The notes: a model not told the origin generated them from the letters alone. A stretch of 64,000 nucleotides of DNA from Microbacterium album (GCF_014643695.1 NZ_BMJY01000012.1:1-64000), one strand, 5' to 3'; positions 1 through 8,895 are shown, counted from the first letter of the stretch. Made by a program: numbers and translations.

Positions 1-26
1 TGTGGGAGAGTAGGACACCGCCGGAC
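1..26 (+). rRNA. rrf: 3' end of 5S ribosomal RNA (partial)
   Basis: The first bases, containing GGGAGAGTAGGACACCGCC, are the conserved 3' end of an actinobacterial 5S rRNA. The rest of the gene lies left of the window. The mature end is placed at about base 26 by analogy, because the 5' pairing strand cannot be seen. A strong hairpin terminator follows at 37-68, as expected at the end of an rRNA operon. Confidence 0.8.
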
Positions 27-36
27 TTCCTTTAAC

Positions 37-68
37 AGAAGGGCCACCCAACGCTGGGTGGCCCTTCT
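37..68 (+). terminator. rRNA operon terminator hairpin
   Basis: A perfect 14-bp inverted repeat (AGAAGGGCCACCCA, loop ACGC, then its complement) lies 10 bases after the 5S end and is followed by GCATTTA. The strength and position fit the intrinsic terminator of the rRNA operon. It also separates the rRNA from the ybaK-like gene. Confidence 0.85.
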
Positions 69-103
69 GCATTTACCGGGCACCTCGCGGTACGTTGGCA
101 TTC

Positions 104-577
104 ATGACGGAACTGCATCCCCGCACGCAGCGCGTTGCCGATCGATTGTCCGAGGCGGGCATTGCCGGTGAGGTCGTCGTGCTGCCGGACTCGGCGGCGA
201 CTGCGGCTCAAGCTGCCGCTGCACTGGGCGTCGAGGTGGGCGCGATCGCCAACAGTCTTGTCTTCTGGTGCGACGGTGAGCCGCTTCTGGTGATGACCAG
301 TGGTGCGCACCGCGTGGACACGAGCGCACTCGCGTCCCGTCTCGGGCGCGGTGAGATCCGCCGCGCCAAGCCGGATCAGGTGCTTTCGGCCACGGGCCAG
401 GTGATCGGCGGCGTCGCACCGACCGGCCACCCCGCGCCGATCGAGACGATCGTCGACGAGCACCTCGCGTCCTACCCTCAGCTGTGGGCCGCTGCCGGCA
501 CCGCGCACACCGTCTTCCCGCTCACGTTCGATGAACTGGTCCGGCTCACAGCTGGCACGGTGCTCAGGGTGGACTGA
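104..577 (+). CDS. YbaK/EbsC family aminoacyl-tRNA deacylase
   Basis: This 157-residue protein has the compact YbaK/ProX editing-domain layout. There is an N-terminal helix, then LPDSAATAAQAAAALGVEVG, the NSLVFW strand, the HRVD segment and the GQVIGGVAPTGHP loop that lines the substrate pocket. The family removes mischarged amino acids, classically Cys from Cys-tRNA(Pro), in the cytoplasm. The ATG at 104 is preferred; a TTG nine bases upstream would add three residues. It stands alone between the rRNA terminator and a bidirectional terminator, so it is probably monocistronic. The exact tRNA substrate cannot be read from sequence. Confidence 0.85.
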   Translation: MTELHPRTQRVADRLSEAGIAGEVVVLPDSAATAAQAAAALGVEVGAIANSLVFWCDGEPLLVMTSGAHRVDTSALASRLGRGEIRRAKPDQVLSATGQVIGGVAPTGHPAPIETIVDEHLASYPQLWAAAGTAHTVFPLTFDELVRLTAGTVLRVD

Positions 578-680
578 GTTCCGCACGCCAGCGCTCCATG
601 CGTGCGCGGCAGAAGCTCAGCCTGGCGCCGGGAAGGAGGCCCGCGCTTGGTTGAGCCCGGTCAGACTGAACATGCACAAG

Positions 681-720
681 AGAGGGGGCGGCGGTCATTA
701 GTGTGACCGCCGCCCCCTCT
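681..720. terminator. bidirectional terminator, 17-bp perfect hairpin
   Basis: The arm AGAGGGGGCGGCGGTCA is repeated as an exact complement after the 6-base loop TTAGTG. It sits between two convergent genes, ybaK-like ending at 577 and the lactonase ending at 756. It can therefore serve both strands. Confidence 0.8.
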
Positions 721-755
721 GCGCGTCCCTGCCAGGACGCTTCCATCGTTGGCGA

Positions 756-1556
756 CTATCGGGCAGGCGACCCCAGCGGTGCCACGATCGCCGCGAGCCC
801 CTCAAGTGCGCCGGTCAGCGGCTCGAAGCGATCGAGCTCGCAGGGGTCGTGCCCGGTGATGATGGCCGCGGCGTCCGAAGCGCGGAGCCAGTCGAGGGCC
901 CGGTATGCCTGCGGCAGATCGGTCATCGACTGGAACAGCATGTCGCGATCGAGTTCCTCCTGGAAGTGCGCAGCGTCCGCTGCGAGGATGACCGGGCCGA
1001 GGGTCGTACGAACCCTTACGACCAGCTGACCCGGGGTGTGCCCGCCGAGCTCGATGAGCTCGACCCCCGGTGCGATCGTGGCGTTGCCGTCGATCGGCCG
1101 TACTCGGCCATCGCGTTGTGCGTCCAGGAGGTCGGCGACCTCCGCCTGGTCACCGAAGTGAGCGAAGAGTGGCCTCGTTGCGACGTCACTCGTCCAGAAC
1201 TCCAGCTCCCGTCGACCGATGTAGACCTGCGACGCGGTGAAAGCGCCCACGTTGCCGATGTGGTCGTAGTGGGCATGTGTCACCACGAGCGGATGGCCGT
1301 CGCCGGCGTTCAGCCCAATGCGGCTCAGCGCCTCGAGCGGGTCGATGAGCACCTCGCGCCCCCGCTTGGCGGCGCCGAGAGCCGAGTATCCCGTGTCAAC
1401 ATGGATCACCTGATCACCGCTGCGCAGCACCCACAGGTAGTAGTCGACGGTGAAATCGTCGTCTTGCTCCCCGTAGAACGCGTAATTCATGTACACGTCG
1501 CTACGTCGGGTTGCCCGCGTTCCGTGCTTGATGATCAGGATCTCCCAGTCTTGCAC
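756..1556 (-). CDS. metallo-beta-lactamase-fold lactonase (AHL lactonase-like)
   Basis: A 266-residue cytoplasmic hydrolase with no signal peptide. The metal-binding signature HxHxDH is at residues 94-99 (HAHYDH). The later ligands appear in GGHTPGQ, in ADAAH and in ITGH near the C terminus. Length and the opening HGT/YxNY region resemble the N-acyl-homoserine lactonase branch of the superfamily. The setting argues for a catabolic lactone rather than quorum quenching: it is the last gene of a six-gene strand of dehydrogenases and a GntR regulator, opposite a TRAP transporter. Substrate is not determined. Confidence 0.8.
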   Translation of the reverse strand: MQDWEILIIKHGTRATRRSDVYMNYAFYGEQDDDFTVDYYLWVLRSGDQVIHVDTGYSALGAAKRGREVLIDPLEALSRIGLNAGDGHPLVVTHAHYDHIGNVGAFTASQVYIGRRELEFWTSDVATRPLFAHFGDQAEVADLLDAQRDGRVRPIDGNATIAPGVELIELGGHTPGQLVVRVRTTLGPVILAADAAHFQEELDRDMLFQSMTDLPQAYRALDWLRASDAAAIITGHDPCELDRFEPLTGALEGLAAIVAPLGSPAR

Positions 1557-1591
1557 TGGCCGCTCGCTCTCTTCGCTCGACCGATACAGAC

Positions 1592-2011
1592 CTAGGCGCC
1601 CGAGCCGCCTTCGTGAGCTTTGACGGTCGGTTCGATGCCGTCAGCTTCGACCACCTCGCGCCAGGCGTCGAACCCCGTCTGGAACGCGACGACGCCCGCC
1701 TCGGGGAGGGCGATCTCGATGGCTTCGAGGATCTCGCGGGGGGTGAGGCCGAGATCGAGTGCGACCCGGATATGAGACTGGATGTGTCCCTTCGAAGCAC
1801 GCATCACCGTGAGGGAGACGATGAAGATGAGCTCCTTGGTCTTGCGGTCCAGAGTGCGCTGGTCGAGGTATGCGGCAGAGACCAATCCGTTGGCTGCCTG
1901 AAGCACGGGGAAGTCCTGCTTGGCCATGACCTTGTGGTAGTCGAGAACGTAGCCCCGAGTGCTCGCCATGTGGTTGATGTATTCCAGGGCGTCCTGGCTG
2001 TTTTCTGTCAC
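1592..2011 (-). CDS. carboxymuconolactone decarboxylase-like protein
   Basis: A 139-residue all-helical protein of the CMD/AhpD fold, with LDRKTKELIFIVSLTVM followed by GHIQSHIR and the C-terminal FQTG segment. The CxxC pair that makes AhpD a peroxidase partner is absent (RASKGHIQSH), so this is the decarboxylase/lactonase-like branch rather than an antioxidant enzyme. It lies 8 bp downstream of the dehydrogenase gene and upstream of the lactonase, so it probably acts on an intermediate of the same pathway. Which reaction it performs is unknown. Confidence 0.78.
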   Translation of the reverse strand: MTENSQDALEYINHMASTRGYVLDYHKVMAKQDFPVLQAANGLVSAAYLDQRTLDRKTKELIFIVSLTVMRASKGHIQSHIRVALDLGLTPREILEAIEIALPEAGVVAFQTGFDAWREVVEADGIEPTVKAHEGGSGA

Positions 2012-2019
2012 GTGTCCTC

Positions 2020-2898
2020 CTAAATGATCGGCGTATTGAAGTATCGTTCGTAGGCGCGAGTGATCTCGGTGTGGTCCGGATACTCGCCAAGCAGCTCGCG
2101 CACGCGGCTCAACAACTCGTACGATGCCTGGGTGACGGGAGTGGCCCCGTTGGGCGTCTCAATCCCCATCGCGATGCCCAGATCCTTCAGCATGAGGTCG
2201 TATGCGAAGTTCGATGCGTAGGTCTCGGTGAGAATGTGGTTCGGGAATTTGACCTGGCTCGCCTGACTCATGCCGGTCGACGTGTTGAGCACCGCGATCA
2301 TGCGCTCAGGCGCGATACCGGCGGCTCGACCCCGGATGAGCGCTTCCGTTGCCACAGCCAGATTCGTCGCGCTGACGAGGTTGTTGATGGCCTTCGCCGC
2401 GTGACCGGCGCCGTTGCCGCCGACGACCACGATCTCCTTGCCGACCGCCTCGAGATAGGGGCGGGCGCGCTCGACTGCACGGGGCTCTCCGCCGACCAGA
2501 ATCGCGAGCTCGCCGGAAGTCGCCTTCGCTACTCCTCCGGAAACCGGCGCATCGACGTAGTCGATTCCGCGCTCCACGGCCTTGGCTGCCAGCTTTCGGG
2601 TGCTGTCGGGGACACTCGAGCCCATGTCGATGACCAGGGCGCCCGGCTTGAGCTTCTCGAGCAGCCCCGAGTCCACAAGGATGGACTCGACGTGCGTGCT
2701 CGTAGGCAGCATGAGGATCATCGTGTCTACGACGCCGATGTCGTTCAGCTCGTAGAGCGGCGCAGCCTCGGAGTCCTCAACAGCGAGATCGATATTCTCT
2801 CGAAGGATGTCGTGGACGACGGTGGGGAAGTGCCGGGAGATGTGCCGAGCCATGGGGCGTCCCATGCGCCCGAGGCCGATGAAGAGTGTGTTGCTCAC
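2020..2898 (-). CDS. 3-hydroxyisobutyrate dehydrogenase-like beta-hydroxyacid dehydrogenase
   Basis: 292 residues. An N-terminal Rossmann motif GLGRMG (8-13) binds NAD(P). The substrate-binding signature DAPVSGG is at 116-122. The catalytic Lys169 lies in GHAAKAINN. This family oxidises 3-hydroxyisobutyrate, tartronate semialdehyde-type and related beta-hydroxyacids. The start codon overlaps the end of the GntR gene by 4 bp, so regulator and enzyme are translationally coupled. In this operon it is a good candidate for the step that handles a branched or short hydroxyacid taken up by the adjacent transporters. Confidence 0.85.
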   Translation of the reverse strand: MSNTLFIGLGRMGRPMARHISRHFPTVVHDILRENIDLAVEDSEAAPLYELNDIGVVDTMILMLPTSTHVESILVDSGLLEKLKPGALVIDMGSSVPDSTRKLAAKAVERGIDYVDAPVSGGVAKATSGELAILVGGEPRAVERARPYLEAVGKEIVVVGGNGAGHAAKAINNLVSATNLAVATEALIRGRAAGIAPERMIAVLNTSTGMSQASQVKFPNHILTETYASNFAYDLMLKDLGIAMGIETPNGATPVTQASYELLSRVRELLGEYPDHTEITRAYERYFNTPII

Positions 2899-3554
2899 TG
2901 TGCCTCCGTGGACTGTTCGAAGTACTGTCTGGCGATGACTGCTGCGGCCTCAACATGCGCGACGCTCGCTGCGTATGCTGCCTCGGGGTCACCTTGTGAG
3001 ATGGCGTCGACGACGCGACGCAGCTCGTCGACCATTCGGGGGCCTCGGCCCGGCTCTGAGAGCGTCACCCGACGGAGCTGGCTAATTCGGGCTTGAACAC
3101 TTTCGAGCTGTTCGCCGATGATCTCGTTGCGGCTCGCTCGGATCAGCGTGCCGTAGAACGTGTTCTTCAACTCGATCAGCTCTTCCGATCCGGGCAGGCT
3201 CTGCTCGATCGTGTCGAGGCTGTCGCGCAGCGCCTGGGTGTCTTCCGGGGTCGCGTGGAGAGCGGCGAGTCTCGCGGCGGTCGCTTCGAGCGCGGCGCGC
3301 ACTTCGTAGAGCTGGCGTGCCTCCTCGGCCGTGATCTCCGAGACCACTGGCCCCACCTGGGGCTCGATGCGAATCAGACGTTCGGACTCCAGCTGTCGTA
3401 GCGCTTCGCGAACCACCGTTCGACTGACGCCGAGCTCCTCGAGAAGAACGCGTTCTTTCAGTCGTTGGCCCGGCGCGATGCTGCCGTTGAGGATGCGGCG
3501 TCGCAGTTCCTCGCGGGCCTGCTCGCGGAGTGGCGCGGCTTGCCGCTCGATCAT
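2895..3554 (-). CDS. GntR family regulator, FadR-type with FCD ligand domain
   Basis: 219 residues. An N-terminal winged helix (about 10-75) carries LGVSRTVVREALRQLESERL, and a C-terminal all-helical FCD domain starts near EEARQLYEVRAALE. FCD regulators bind a carboxylate effector and usually repress the neighbouring catabolic and uptake genes. Two identical-type palindromes, ATTACCGTAAT at 5601-5611 and ATTACGGTAAT at 5699-5709, in the divergent promoter region are the likely operators. Repressor action relieved by a pathway acid is inferred. Confidence 0.88.
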   Translation of the reverse strand: MIERQAAPLREQAREELRRRILNGSIAPGQRLKERVLLEELGVSRTVVREALRQLESERLIRIEPQVGPVVSEITAEEARQLYEVRAALEATAARLAALHATPEDTQALRDSLDTIEQSLPGSEELIELKNTFYGTLIRASRNEIIGEQLESVQARISQLRRVTLSEPGRGPRMVDELRRVVDAISQGDPEAAYAASVAHVEAAAVIARQYFEQSTEAQ

Positions 3555-3641
3555 GACGGCTGCTCCTTCAAGTTGGTCTGGCAGGTCGAGTTCATGGAAC
3601 GGGTGAGGATGGTGGCGAGACTGCGATGGGCGTCTGATCGG

Positions 3642-4403
3642 TCACCGGCCCCAGATGCTGGTACCGCCGTCCAACGTCACGACGGAGCCGGTCGCGAACG
3701 CGGACCGCTTAGACGCGAGCCAGACGATGCCTTCCGCGATCTCCTCGGGTTCGCCCATCCGGCCCATCGGGGCTCGGCCGTTGAGTGAATCGAGGAGGCC
3801 TTGCGGATCTTCTGATTTCTGCACCATATCGGCGAAATAGGGCGAGTTCACGGTGCCGGGTGCGACTGCGTTCACGCGGACGCCATCGGCGATGTGGTCG
3901 AGCGCCATGGCGCGGGTCAGAGCCGAGACCCCTCCCTTCGAAGCGACATACGCTGCCCGATCGGCGATCCCCATCTGGGCGGTGTAGGAGGAAGTGTTGA
4001 CGATCCGGCCCTTCGTCTTCTTCAGCGCGGGCATTGCGGCCCTGGAACACAGAAACACGCCCTTGAGATTCACCGCCATCAGCTGATCCCACGCCTCCTC
4101 GGGGGTTTCTTCGATCGAACCGCGAAAGCCGAAACCTGCGTTGTTGCAGAGGACGTCGATTCGCCCATATCGCGAGAGCACGGTCGCGAACGCCACCTCG
4201 ACGGAATTGCTGTCACTGACGTCAACGCCGACGGCGATGTGGCGCTCGGGCCGAGGAAGTTCCTTCACCGCCGCTTTCGCAGCGTCCAGGTTGCGGTCGA
4301 GGATGGCTACCAGGGCTCCCTCTTTCGCGCTCAGCTTCGCCGTGGCAAGACCGATCCCGCTTGCTCCGCCCGTGATGACGACGACCTCATCCTGCAGATT
4401 CAC
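3642..4403 (-). CDS. short-chain dehydrogenase/reductase (classical SDR)
   Basis: 253 residues with the complete classical SDR set: TGGASGIG (11-18) for the cofactor, NNAG (87-90), the SSY serine near 139, and the catalytic YVASK pair Tyr152/Lys156. Asp36 after the second strand (ILDRN) suggests NAD+ preference, hence an oxidative role. It follows the alcohol dehydrogenase gene by about 50 bp on the same strand and is probably co-transcribed. Substrate is likely a hydroxyl compound of the same pathway; nothing in the sequence names it. Confidence 0.85.
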   Translation of the reverse strand: MNLQDEVVVITGGASGIGLATAKLSAKEGALVAILDRNLDAAKAAVKELPRPERHIAVGVDVSDSNSVEVAFATVLSRYGRIDVLCNNAGFGFRGSIEETPEEAWDQLMAVNLKGVFLCSRAAMPALKKTKGRIVNTSSYTAQMGIADRAAYVASKGGVSALTRAMALDHIADGVRVNAVAPGTVNSPYFADMVQKSEDPQGLLDSLNGRAPMGRMGEPEEIAEGIVWLASKRSAFATGSVVTLDGGTSIWGR

Positions 4404-4452
4404 TTAGCGTCCTCCATATTCAGTGCTCACTCTATGCAGCCCAAAGTCCGTC

Positions 4453-5556
4453 TCAAGGGCGCACGATTTGCCGGATCACGTGACCTTCCTTGAGGCGATC
4501 CATGGCCGCGTTGATCTCGGAGAGCGGAAGCTCAGAACTGATCAGGCGGTCGATCGGCAGGCGCCCGTCAAGGTAGAGCTGGACGTACCGGTCGATGTCC
4601 TGACCCGGTAGGCCCGACCCCATGTACGAGCCAGTGATGGAGCGGGCCTGCGTGACGAGATCGAGCAGGTCAAGCGGCGCCGTCACCCCCGGCTTCGGCA
4701 GGCCGATCGTCACGAGGCGGCCGGCGGTGTCCAGAAGCGAGTACGCGGTCTGGAATGCAGCCGGGTGCCCGACGCACTCGACGACCAGATCAGCACGGAC
4801 GCCGACCTCGAGGGCCTGTGCGGGCGTGTAGGTCTCATCGGCGCAGATCTCGCGCGCCTTCTCCAGCTTGCTCGCCAGCTGGTCGACCGCGACGACCTTC
4901 TCGGCCCCGACGGCCTTGGCGACGAGGCCGGCCGCCAAGCCGACTCCACCCATTCCGACGATCGCTACCGTCTCGCCCTCTGAAAGGCGGCCTGAGTTCA
5001 ATACGGCGCCCCCGCCGGTGAGTACGGCGCAACCGAGAAGCGCCGCGACTTCGGACGGCACCTCGTGGGGGACCTTGAAAACCGAGGCCTGGTCGACGAC
5101 GGCGTGGGTAGCGAACACGGATGCGCCCCCGTGGTGGTCTACCGGGCCGCTGCTCCGGTGCAGGCGTCTGCCGCCCGCGAGCATTTCGCCTGTGGCGTTC
5201 GCCTGGAGCCCGCGAGAGCAGAGGCGCCATTGCGCCGACTGGCAGTTCTCGCATTCGCCGCAACGAGGCATGAAGATGCATGTGACCTGGTCGCCGACGG
5301 AGAAGGCGGTCACCGAGGAACCGACAGCTTCGACGATGCCCGCGCCTTCGTGGCCGAGCGCCATGGGGACCGCGCACTCCCGTGCGCCCTGCACGCGGGA
5401 GAGGTCGGAATGGCAGACCCCCGCCGCGGTGATGCGCACGAGGAGCTCGGTGGGTCCAGGCTGGTCAAGCTCAAGTTGCTGGACGCGTACGGGCTGAGAG
5501 TCAGCGAAAGGCTCCGACGCTCCCTGTCGTTCGAGCACCGCTGCGGTGATCTTCAC
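4453..5556 (-). CDS. zinc-dependent alcohol dehydrogenase (MDR family)
   Basis: 367 residues. Catalytic zinc ligands are seen as Cys48 (GVCHSD), His69-Glu70 (GHE) and Cys176. The structural zinc lobe has four cysteines at 99, 102, 105 and 113. The Rossmann motif is GMGGVGLAAG near 201-210. The overall form is that of the class III / aryl-alcohol type NAD-dependent enzymes. It is the first gene of the minus-strand operon and directly faces the TRAP transporter, with the palindromic operator 45 bp upstream of the start. It probably oxidises the primary alcohol of the imported compound or an early intermediate. Confidence 0.87.
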   Translation of the reverse strand: MKITAAVLERQGASEPFADSQPVRVQQLELDQPGPTELLVRITAAGVCHSDLSRVQGARECAVPMALGHEGAGIVEAVGSSVTAFSVGDQVTCIFMPRCGECENCQSAQWRLCSRGLQANATGEMLAGGRRLHRSSGPVDHHGGASVFATHAVVDQASVFKVPHEVPSEVAALLGCAVLTGGGAVLNSGRLSEGETVAIVGMGGVGLAAGLVAKAVGAEKVVAVDQLASKLEKAREICADETYTPAQALEVGVRADLVVECVGHPAAFQTAYSLLDTAGRLVTIGLPKPGVTAPLDLLDLVTQARSITGSYMGSGLPGQDIDRYVQLYLDGRLPIDRLISSELPLSEINAAMDRLKEGHVIRQIVRP

Positions 5557-5596
5557 ACGGCCTCCTTTGGCTATCGGTCCCGACTCGTCGGTAAGA

Positions 5597-5611
5597 CTAT
5601 ATTACCGTAAT
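5597..5611 (-). promoter_or_regulatory. operator 1 and -10 region of the dehydrogenase operon
   Basis: The odd palindrome ATTACCGTAAT (5601-5611) immediately abuts and partly overlaps TATAGT read on the minus strand (5602-5597), a good -10 for the adh operon. A regulator bound here would block that promoter. The same palindrome recurs at 5699-5709. The match to the linked GntR protein is inferred from position. Confidence 0.6.
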
Positions 5612-5683
5612 ACGGGAATCGTACAGCGTTCCCGGCTCCCCTGAGCCGAGGGCGATCCCGCTGGTGGCAGCAGTGGCCTCCGC

Positions 5684-5711
5684 TTGACATCATACGGTAT
5701 TACGGTAATCT
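5684..5711 (+). promoter_or_regulatory. promoter and operator 2 of the TRAP transporter operon
   Basis: A consensus -35 TTGACA (5684-5689) is separated by 16 bases from TAATCT (5706-5711). The palindrome ATTACGGTAAT at 5699-5709 lies between and over the -10 box. This is the classical geometry for repression of the plus-strand operon. The two operators are 98 bp apart centre to centre, in inverted sense of the central base. Confidence 0.65.
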
Positions 5712-5827
5712 GCCTTGAGGCTGATGCCACCTCACATCAACCTGGCCCGACGGGGATCACCACCCCTCCGCGGCAGCAAGCAAGGACGAGCCTTGCTTCA
5801 TTCAACGCAGAATGGCGGGAGTAGCTA

Positions 5828-6892
5828 ATGACGAAGTTTGAGCGGAGCGCAGACTCGAGGACGAGGAGACTGGCGGCGCTCGGGATCGCGGGTGTGAGTG
5901 CGCTCGCTCTCGCGGGGTGCAGCGCCAACGCAGGCGGCGGCGCAGATGCGTCCGGGGGCGAAGGACCGGCCCCGGTCACGATCCGCGCGATCTGGCCCGT
6001 GAGCGTCCAGATGCCCGACACGACGGGCTTCTTCGAGGCCTTCATTCCCACGCTCGAAGAGCACGCGGACTGGATCACCCTCGACGTGGTCGGTGGTGCC
6101 GAGGTTGTGCCCGGTAACGACCAGATCGAAGCGATCTCGAACGGCGCTTTCGACATGGCGTTGGTGTTCCCCGCCTACCTCGAAGGGCTGATTCCCGGTG
6201 GGGCCTCGATCCTGATGACATCCAACCTGCTCCCGAGCGAGGAACGCGAGGCGGGAACCGCCGAGTTGCTCAATGAGATCGTGTTCAACCCGCACGGCGT
6301 CACGTACCTCGGGGAGATGCAGTCAAACAACTGGCATTCGCTGTACCTGGGCAAGGACCAGTGCGACGCCATCGATCCGGCTGACCCCTCGCTCAGCGGT
6401 CTGCTGATCCGCGGTGGCGAGCAGTACCGTCCCGCAGTCGAGGCGCTGGGCGGAGAGATCGTCAACATGCCCGTGGCCGAGGTCTACACCGCGCTCGAGC
6501 GAGGCGTGATCGACGGGTACGGCATGGGCCAGGCCAACCTGGCGCCGCAGGGGCTTGAGCCGATCACGGGCTGTGAGCTGCAGCCCTTCGTCGTTCCGGC
6601 CACGGCGCCGCTCGTGGTGAACACTGCGTGGTGGGAGGGGCTCGAGGAGGAGACTCGCACGGCTATCAGCGAGGCGGTCGTGCTGTCGGAGCCGCGGATC
6701 GACGAAGCCTTCGAGCGAGTCATCGCTGAGTACCGTGAGAGCATGCTCGAGGCGGGCGTTGAGGTCATCGAGTTCAGCCCCGAGTTCGCGGAGTCCTACC
6801 GCGCGGAGGTCATGGATCGGGCCTGGTCCAGGGCGATCAGCCTCAACCCGGAGTTCCAGCGTCTGCGCGACCACTGGTGGGGCGACAACTAA
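5828..6892 (+). CDS. TRAP transporter substrate-binding lipoprotein (DctP family)
   Basis: 354 residues. A lipoprotein signal peptide ends at the lipobox LAGC, with Cys31 the predicted lipidated residue, so the protein is tethered outside the membrane. The body shows the DctP fold, with the ISNGAFDMA segment and the region LIRGGEQYRPAVEALGGEIV containing the conserved Arg that clamps a substrate carboxylate. A GGGAG ribosome site precedes the ATG. It is the first gene of the dctPQM-like set. The ligand is therefore probably an organic acid, but its identity is unknown. Confidence 0.88.
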   Translation: MTKFERSADSRTRRLAALGIAGVSALALAGCSANAGGGADASGGEGPAPVTIRAIWPVSVQMPDTTGFFEAFIPTLEEHADWITLDVVGGAEVVPGNDQIEAISNGAFDMALVFPAYLEGLIPGGASILMTSNLLPSEEREAGTAELLNEIVFNPHGVTYLGEMQSNNWHSLYLGKDQCDAIDPADPSLSGLLIRGGEQYRPAVEALGGEIVNMPVAEVYTALERGVIDGYGMGQANLAPQGLEPITGCELQPFVVPATAPLVVNTAWWEGLEEETRTAISEAVVLSEPRIDEAFERVIAEYRESMLEAGVEVIEFSPEFAESYRAEVMDRAWSRAISLNPEFQRLRDHWWGDN

Positions 6893-6994
6893 GCAGCACC
6901 TCGTAGCTCTGCTCACAGGGGCCACCGCGTCACCGGACGGTGGCCCCTGGCGAAGCCTCGCGTCTTCGCGCGAGCAATGGAAAGGACAACCCTC

Positions 6995-7525
6995 TTGGTT
7001 CGCGGGATTTTTGAAGGTGTGCTGAAGGCGGCGGCCGGCATCGCAATCGCGTTGGTGCTGCTCATGCCGGTGGCCATCATCGCCGATGTCCTCTCACGTG
7101 CCCTCTTCTCGAAGCCACTGCCCGTTGTGTTCGAGGGAACGGAGTACGCGATGCTCTGGGTGCCGCTGCTCGCTGCGCCGATCATCACCTGGTACAACGA
7201 CCACATCGTCGTCGACCTGATCGATGGCGCTTACAACACGAAGCGCGGGGCGCTTATCCGGACCATCGCGACAATCGCCAGCGCGCTGATCTCGGTCGTG
7301 TTCCTCTCGGTCCTGGCTGTCATGGCTTGGGACTCGGTGGTCCAGGCATTCACTGGCGGCTATGTGATGCAGACCACCCTCGCGCCACCGCGCTGGCTCA
7401 TCCACTCCGTAATCCCGGTGTCAGCCACACTCTGCGCCTTCACCTTCGCGGTGTTCTTGGTCAGCACCATCGCAAAGACCATGCGGCGCAGCCCCGTCGC
7501 CGCGGCCCGACCCGGATCAGATTAG
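6995..7525 (+). CDS. TRAP transporter small permease (DctQ family)
   Basis: About 176 residues with four predicted membrane helices (IAIALVLLMPVAIIADVLSRALF and three more) and the TEYAMLWVPLLAAP segment typical of DctQ. The TTG at 6995 is chosen because AAAGGA sits 8 bases before it; an ATG at 6977 in the same frame lacks a ribosome site. It couples the binding protein to the large permease and lies 15 bp upstream of dctM. Confidence 0.85.
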   Translation: MVRGIFEGVLKAAAGIAIALVLLMPVAIIADVLSRALFSKPLPVVFEGTEYAMLWVPLLAAPIITWYNDHIVVDLIDGAYNTKRGALIRTIATIASALISVVFLSVLAVMAWDSVVQAFTGGYVMQTTLAPPRWLIHSVIPVSATLCAFTFAVFLVSTIAKTMRRSPVAAARPGSD

Positions 7526-7540
7526 AAGTCAGGATTTCCG

Positions 7541-8863
7541 ATGGAATGGTATGTCACTCTGGCGCTGATTCTGGGCTCGCTGCTCTTCCTGCTCATCGTC
7601 CTACGCGTCCCGGTCTTCGTTGCCTTGCTCGGGATCGGGTTGGTGATTCTCATCGCCGAATACGGCTGGACGGCTGCTTCTCGGCAAGTTCCTCTCGGTT
7701 TCGCAGCGAGCTTGTCGCTGCAGACTCTGGCGCCGGTGCCATTGTTCTTCCTCATGGGCGAGGTGCTCTTCCGCACCGGCATGGTCGAACGAGCTATCAA
7801 CTCGATCACGCTGGCGCTCGACAGGCTGCCGGGGAAGTTGTCCGCTAGCGCGACGAGTGCCGGGGCAGTGCTGGGAATCGTCTCGGGCTCCGCGACCGCC
7901 ACGACGGCTCTGCTCGGCAAGAACCTCATCCCCGAGATGCGGAAGTACGAGTACAAGCCGGGCCTCGCGATCGGATCGATCATGTCGGCCGGTGGCCTGT
8001 CCATGGTGCTGCCACCCAGTACCGTCATCGTGGTGCTGGGCGCGACCGCGCAGATCCCCATCGGCCCTCTGCTCATCGCGGGCCTGATCCCCGGCTTGCT
8101 CATGGTCGCGGGCTACTTCGTGCTCCAGACGATCTGGGTGCTCAAGTTCAACGGCGATGGCACGGAACGAGCGCACATGGAGGGCGTCGTTCGCCCCTCC
8201 TTCTGGCAGCGCACCAAGGAGCTTCCCTCCTCCCTTCTGCCACTGATCGTCATCTTCGCTCTGGTGCTGGGCCTGATCCTGTTCGGTATCGCTACGCCGA
8301 CCGAGTCCGCGGCGTTCGGTGTGCTCGCCGCGGTGCTGTTCGCGGCAGTGCAACGCCGGCTGTCCCTCAAGCTGCTCTGGGAAAGCGCGAAATCAACGAC
8401 GATCACCGCCGGCTCGCTCCTCCTTCTGATCGCCGCTGCGGGCAGCTTTTCGCAGGCTCTCGCGGCCAGCGGCGTCCTGCCCGGCTTCCTGCGCCTGTTC
8501 AATGACCTCGAAGCACCCACGCCGGTCATCCTGATCCTGCTCTTGCTGATCACCGTTTTCCTGGGCCTGTTCCTCGAATCGATGTCGATCATCATGATCA
8601 CGGCTCCCTTCTTTGTGCCGATCATCGCTGGGCTGGGCGTGGACTCCATCTGGTTCGGCGTCCTGTGGCTCATCGCTCTGCGGATCGGGCTTGTCACGCC
8701 GCCGTTCGGACTCGAACTGTTCGTGATGCGACGCGTGGCACCGATGTTCTCGATGGGGACCATCTACAAAGCCGCAGTGCCATTCGTGGCATCGGACGTG
8801 ATCGTGATGGCTCTGATCTTCGTCTTCCCCGTGCTCGCGACAGCGCTGGTGGCGGTGGGGTGA
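7541..8863 (+). CDS. TRAP transporter large permease (DctM family)
   Basis: 440 residues with 11-13 hydrophobic helices. The diagnostic DctM stretches are present: LFFLMGEVLFRTGMVERAI, SGSATATTALLGKNLIPEM and the C-terminal GLVTPPFGLELFVMRRVA. It forms the Na+-driven membrane channel of the TRAP system. A 14-bp inverted repeat follows (8896-8949) before the next permease gene, so transcription may be attenuated here. Confidence 0.9.
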   Translation: MEWYVTLALILGSLLFLLIVLRVPVFVALLGIGLVILIAEYGWTAASRQVPLGFAASLSLQTLAPVPLFFLMGEVLFRTGMVERAINSITLALDRLPGKLSASATSAGAVLGIVSGSATATTALLGKNLIPEMRKYEYKPGLAIGSIMSAGGLSMVLPPSTVIVVLGATAQIPIGPLLIAGLIPGLLMVAGYFVLQTIWVLKFNGDGTERAHMEGVVRPSFWQRTKELPSSLLPLIVIFALVLGLILFGIATPTESAAFGVLAAVLFAAVQRRLSLKLLWESAKSTTITAGSLLLLIAAAGSFSQALAASGVLPGFLRLFNDLEAPTPVILILLLLITVFLGLFLESMSIIMITAPFFVPIIAGLGVDSIWFGVLWLIALRIGLVTPPFGLELFVMRRVAPMFSMGTIYKAAVPFVASDVIVMALIFVFPVLATALVAVG

Positions 8864-8895
8864 CGGGCGTCATCACGCGGCGCGTGAAAGCGCGT

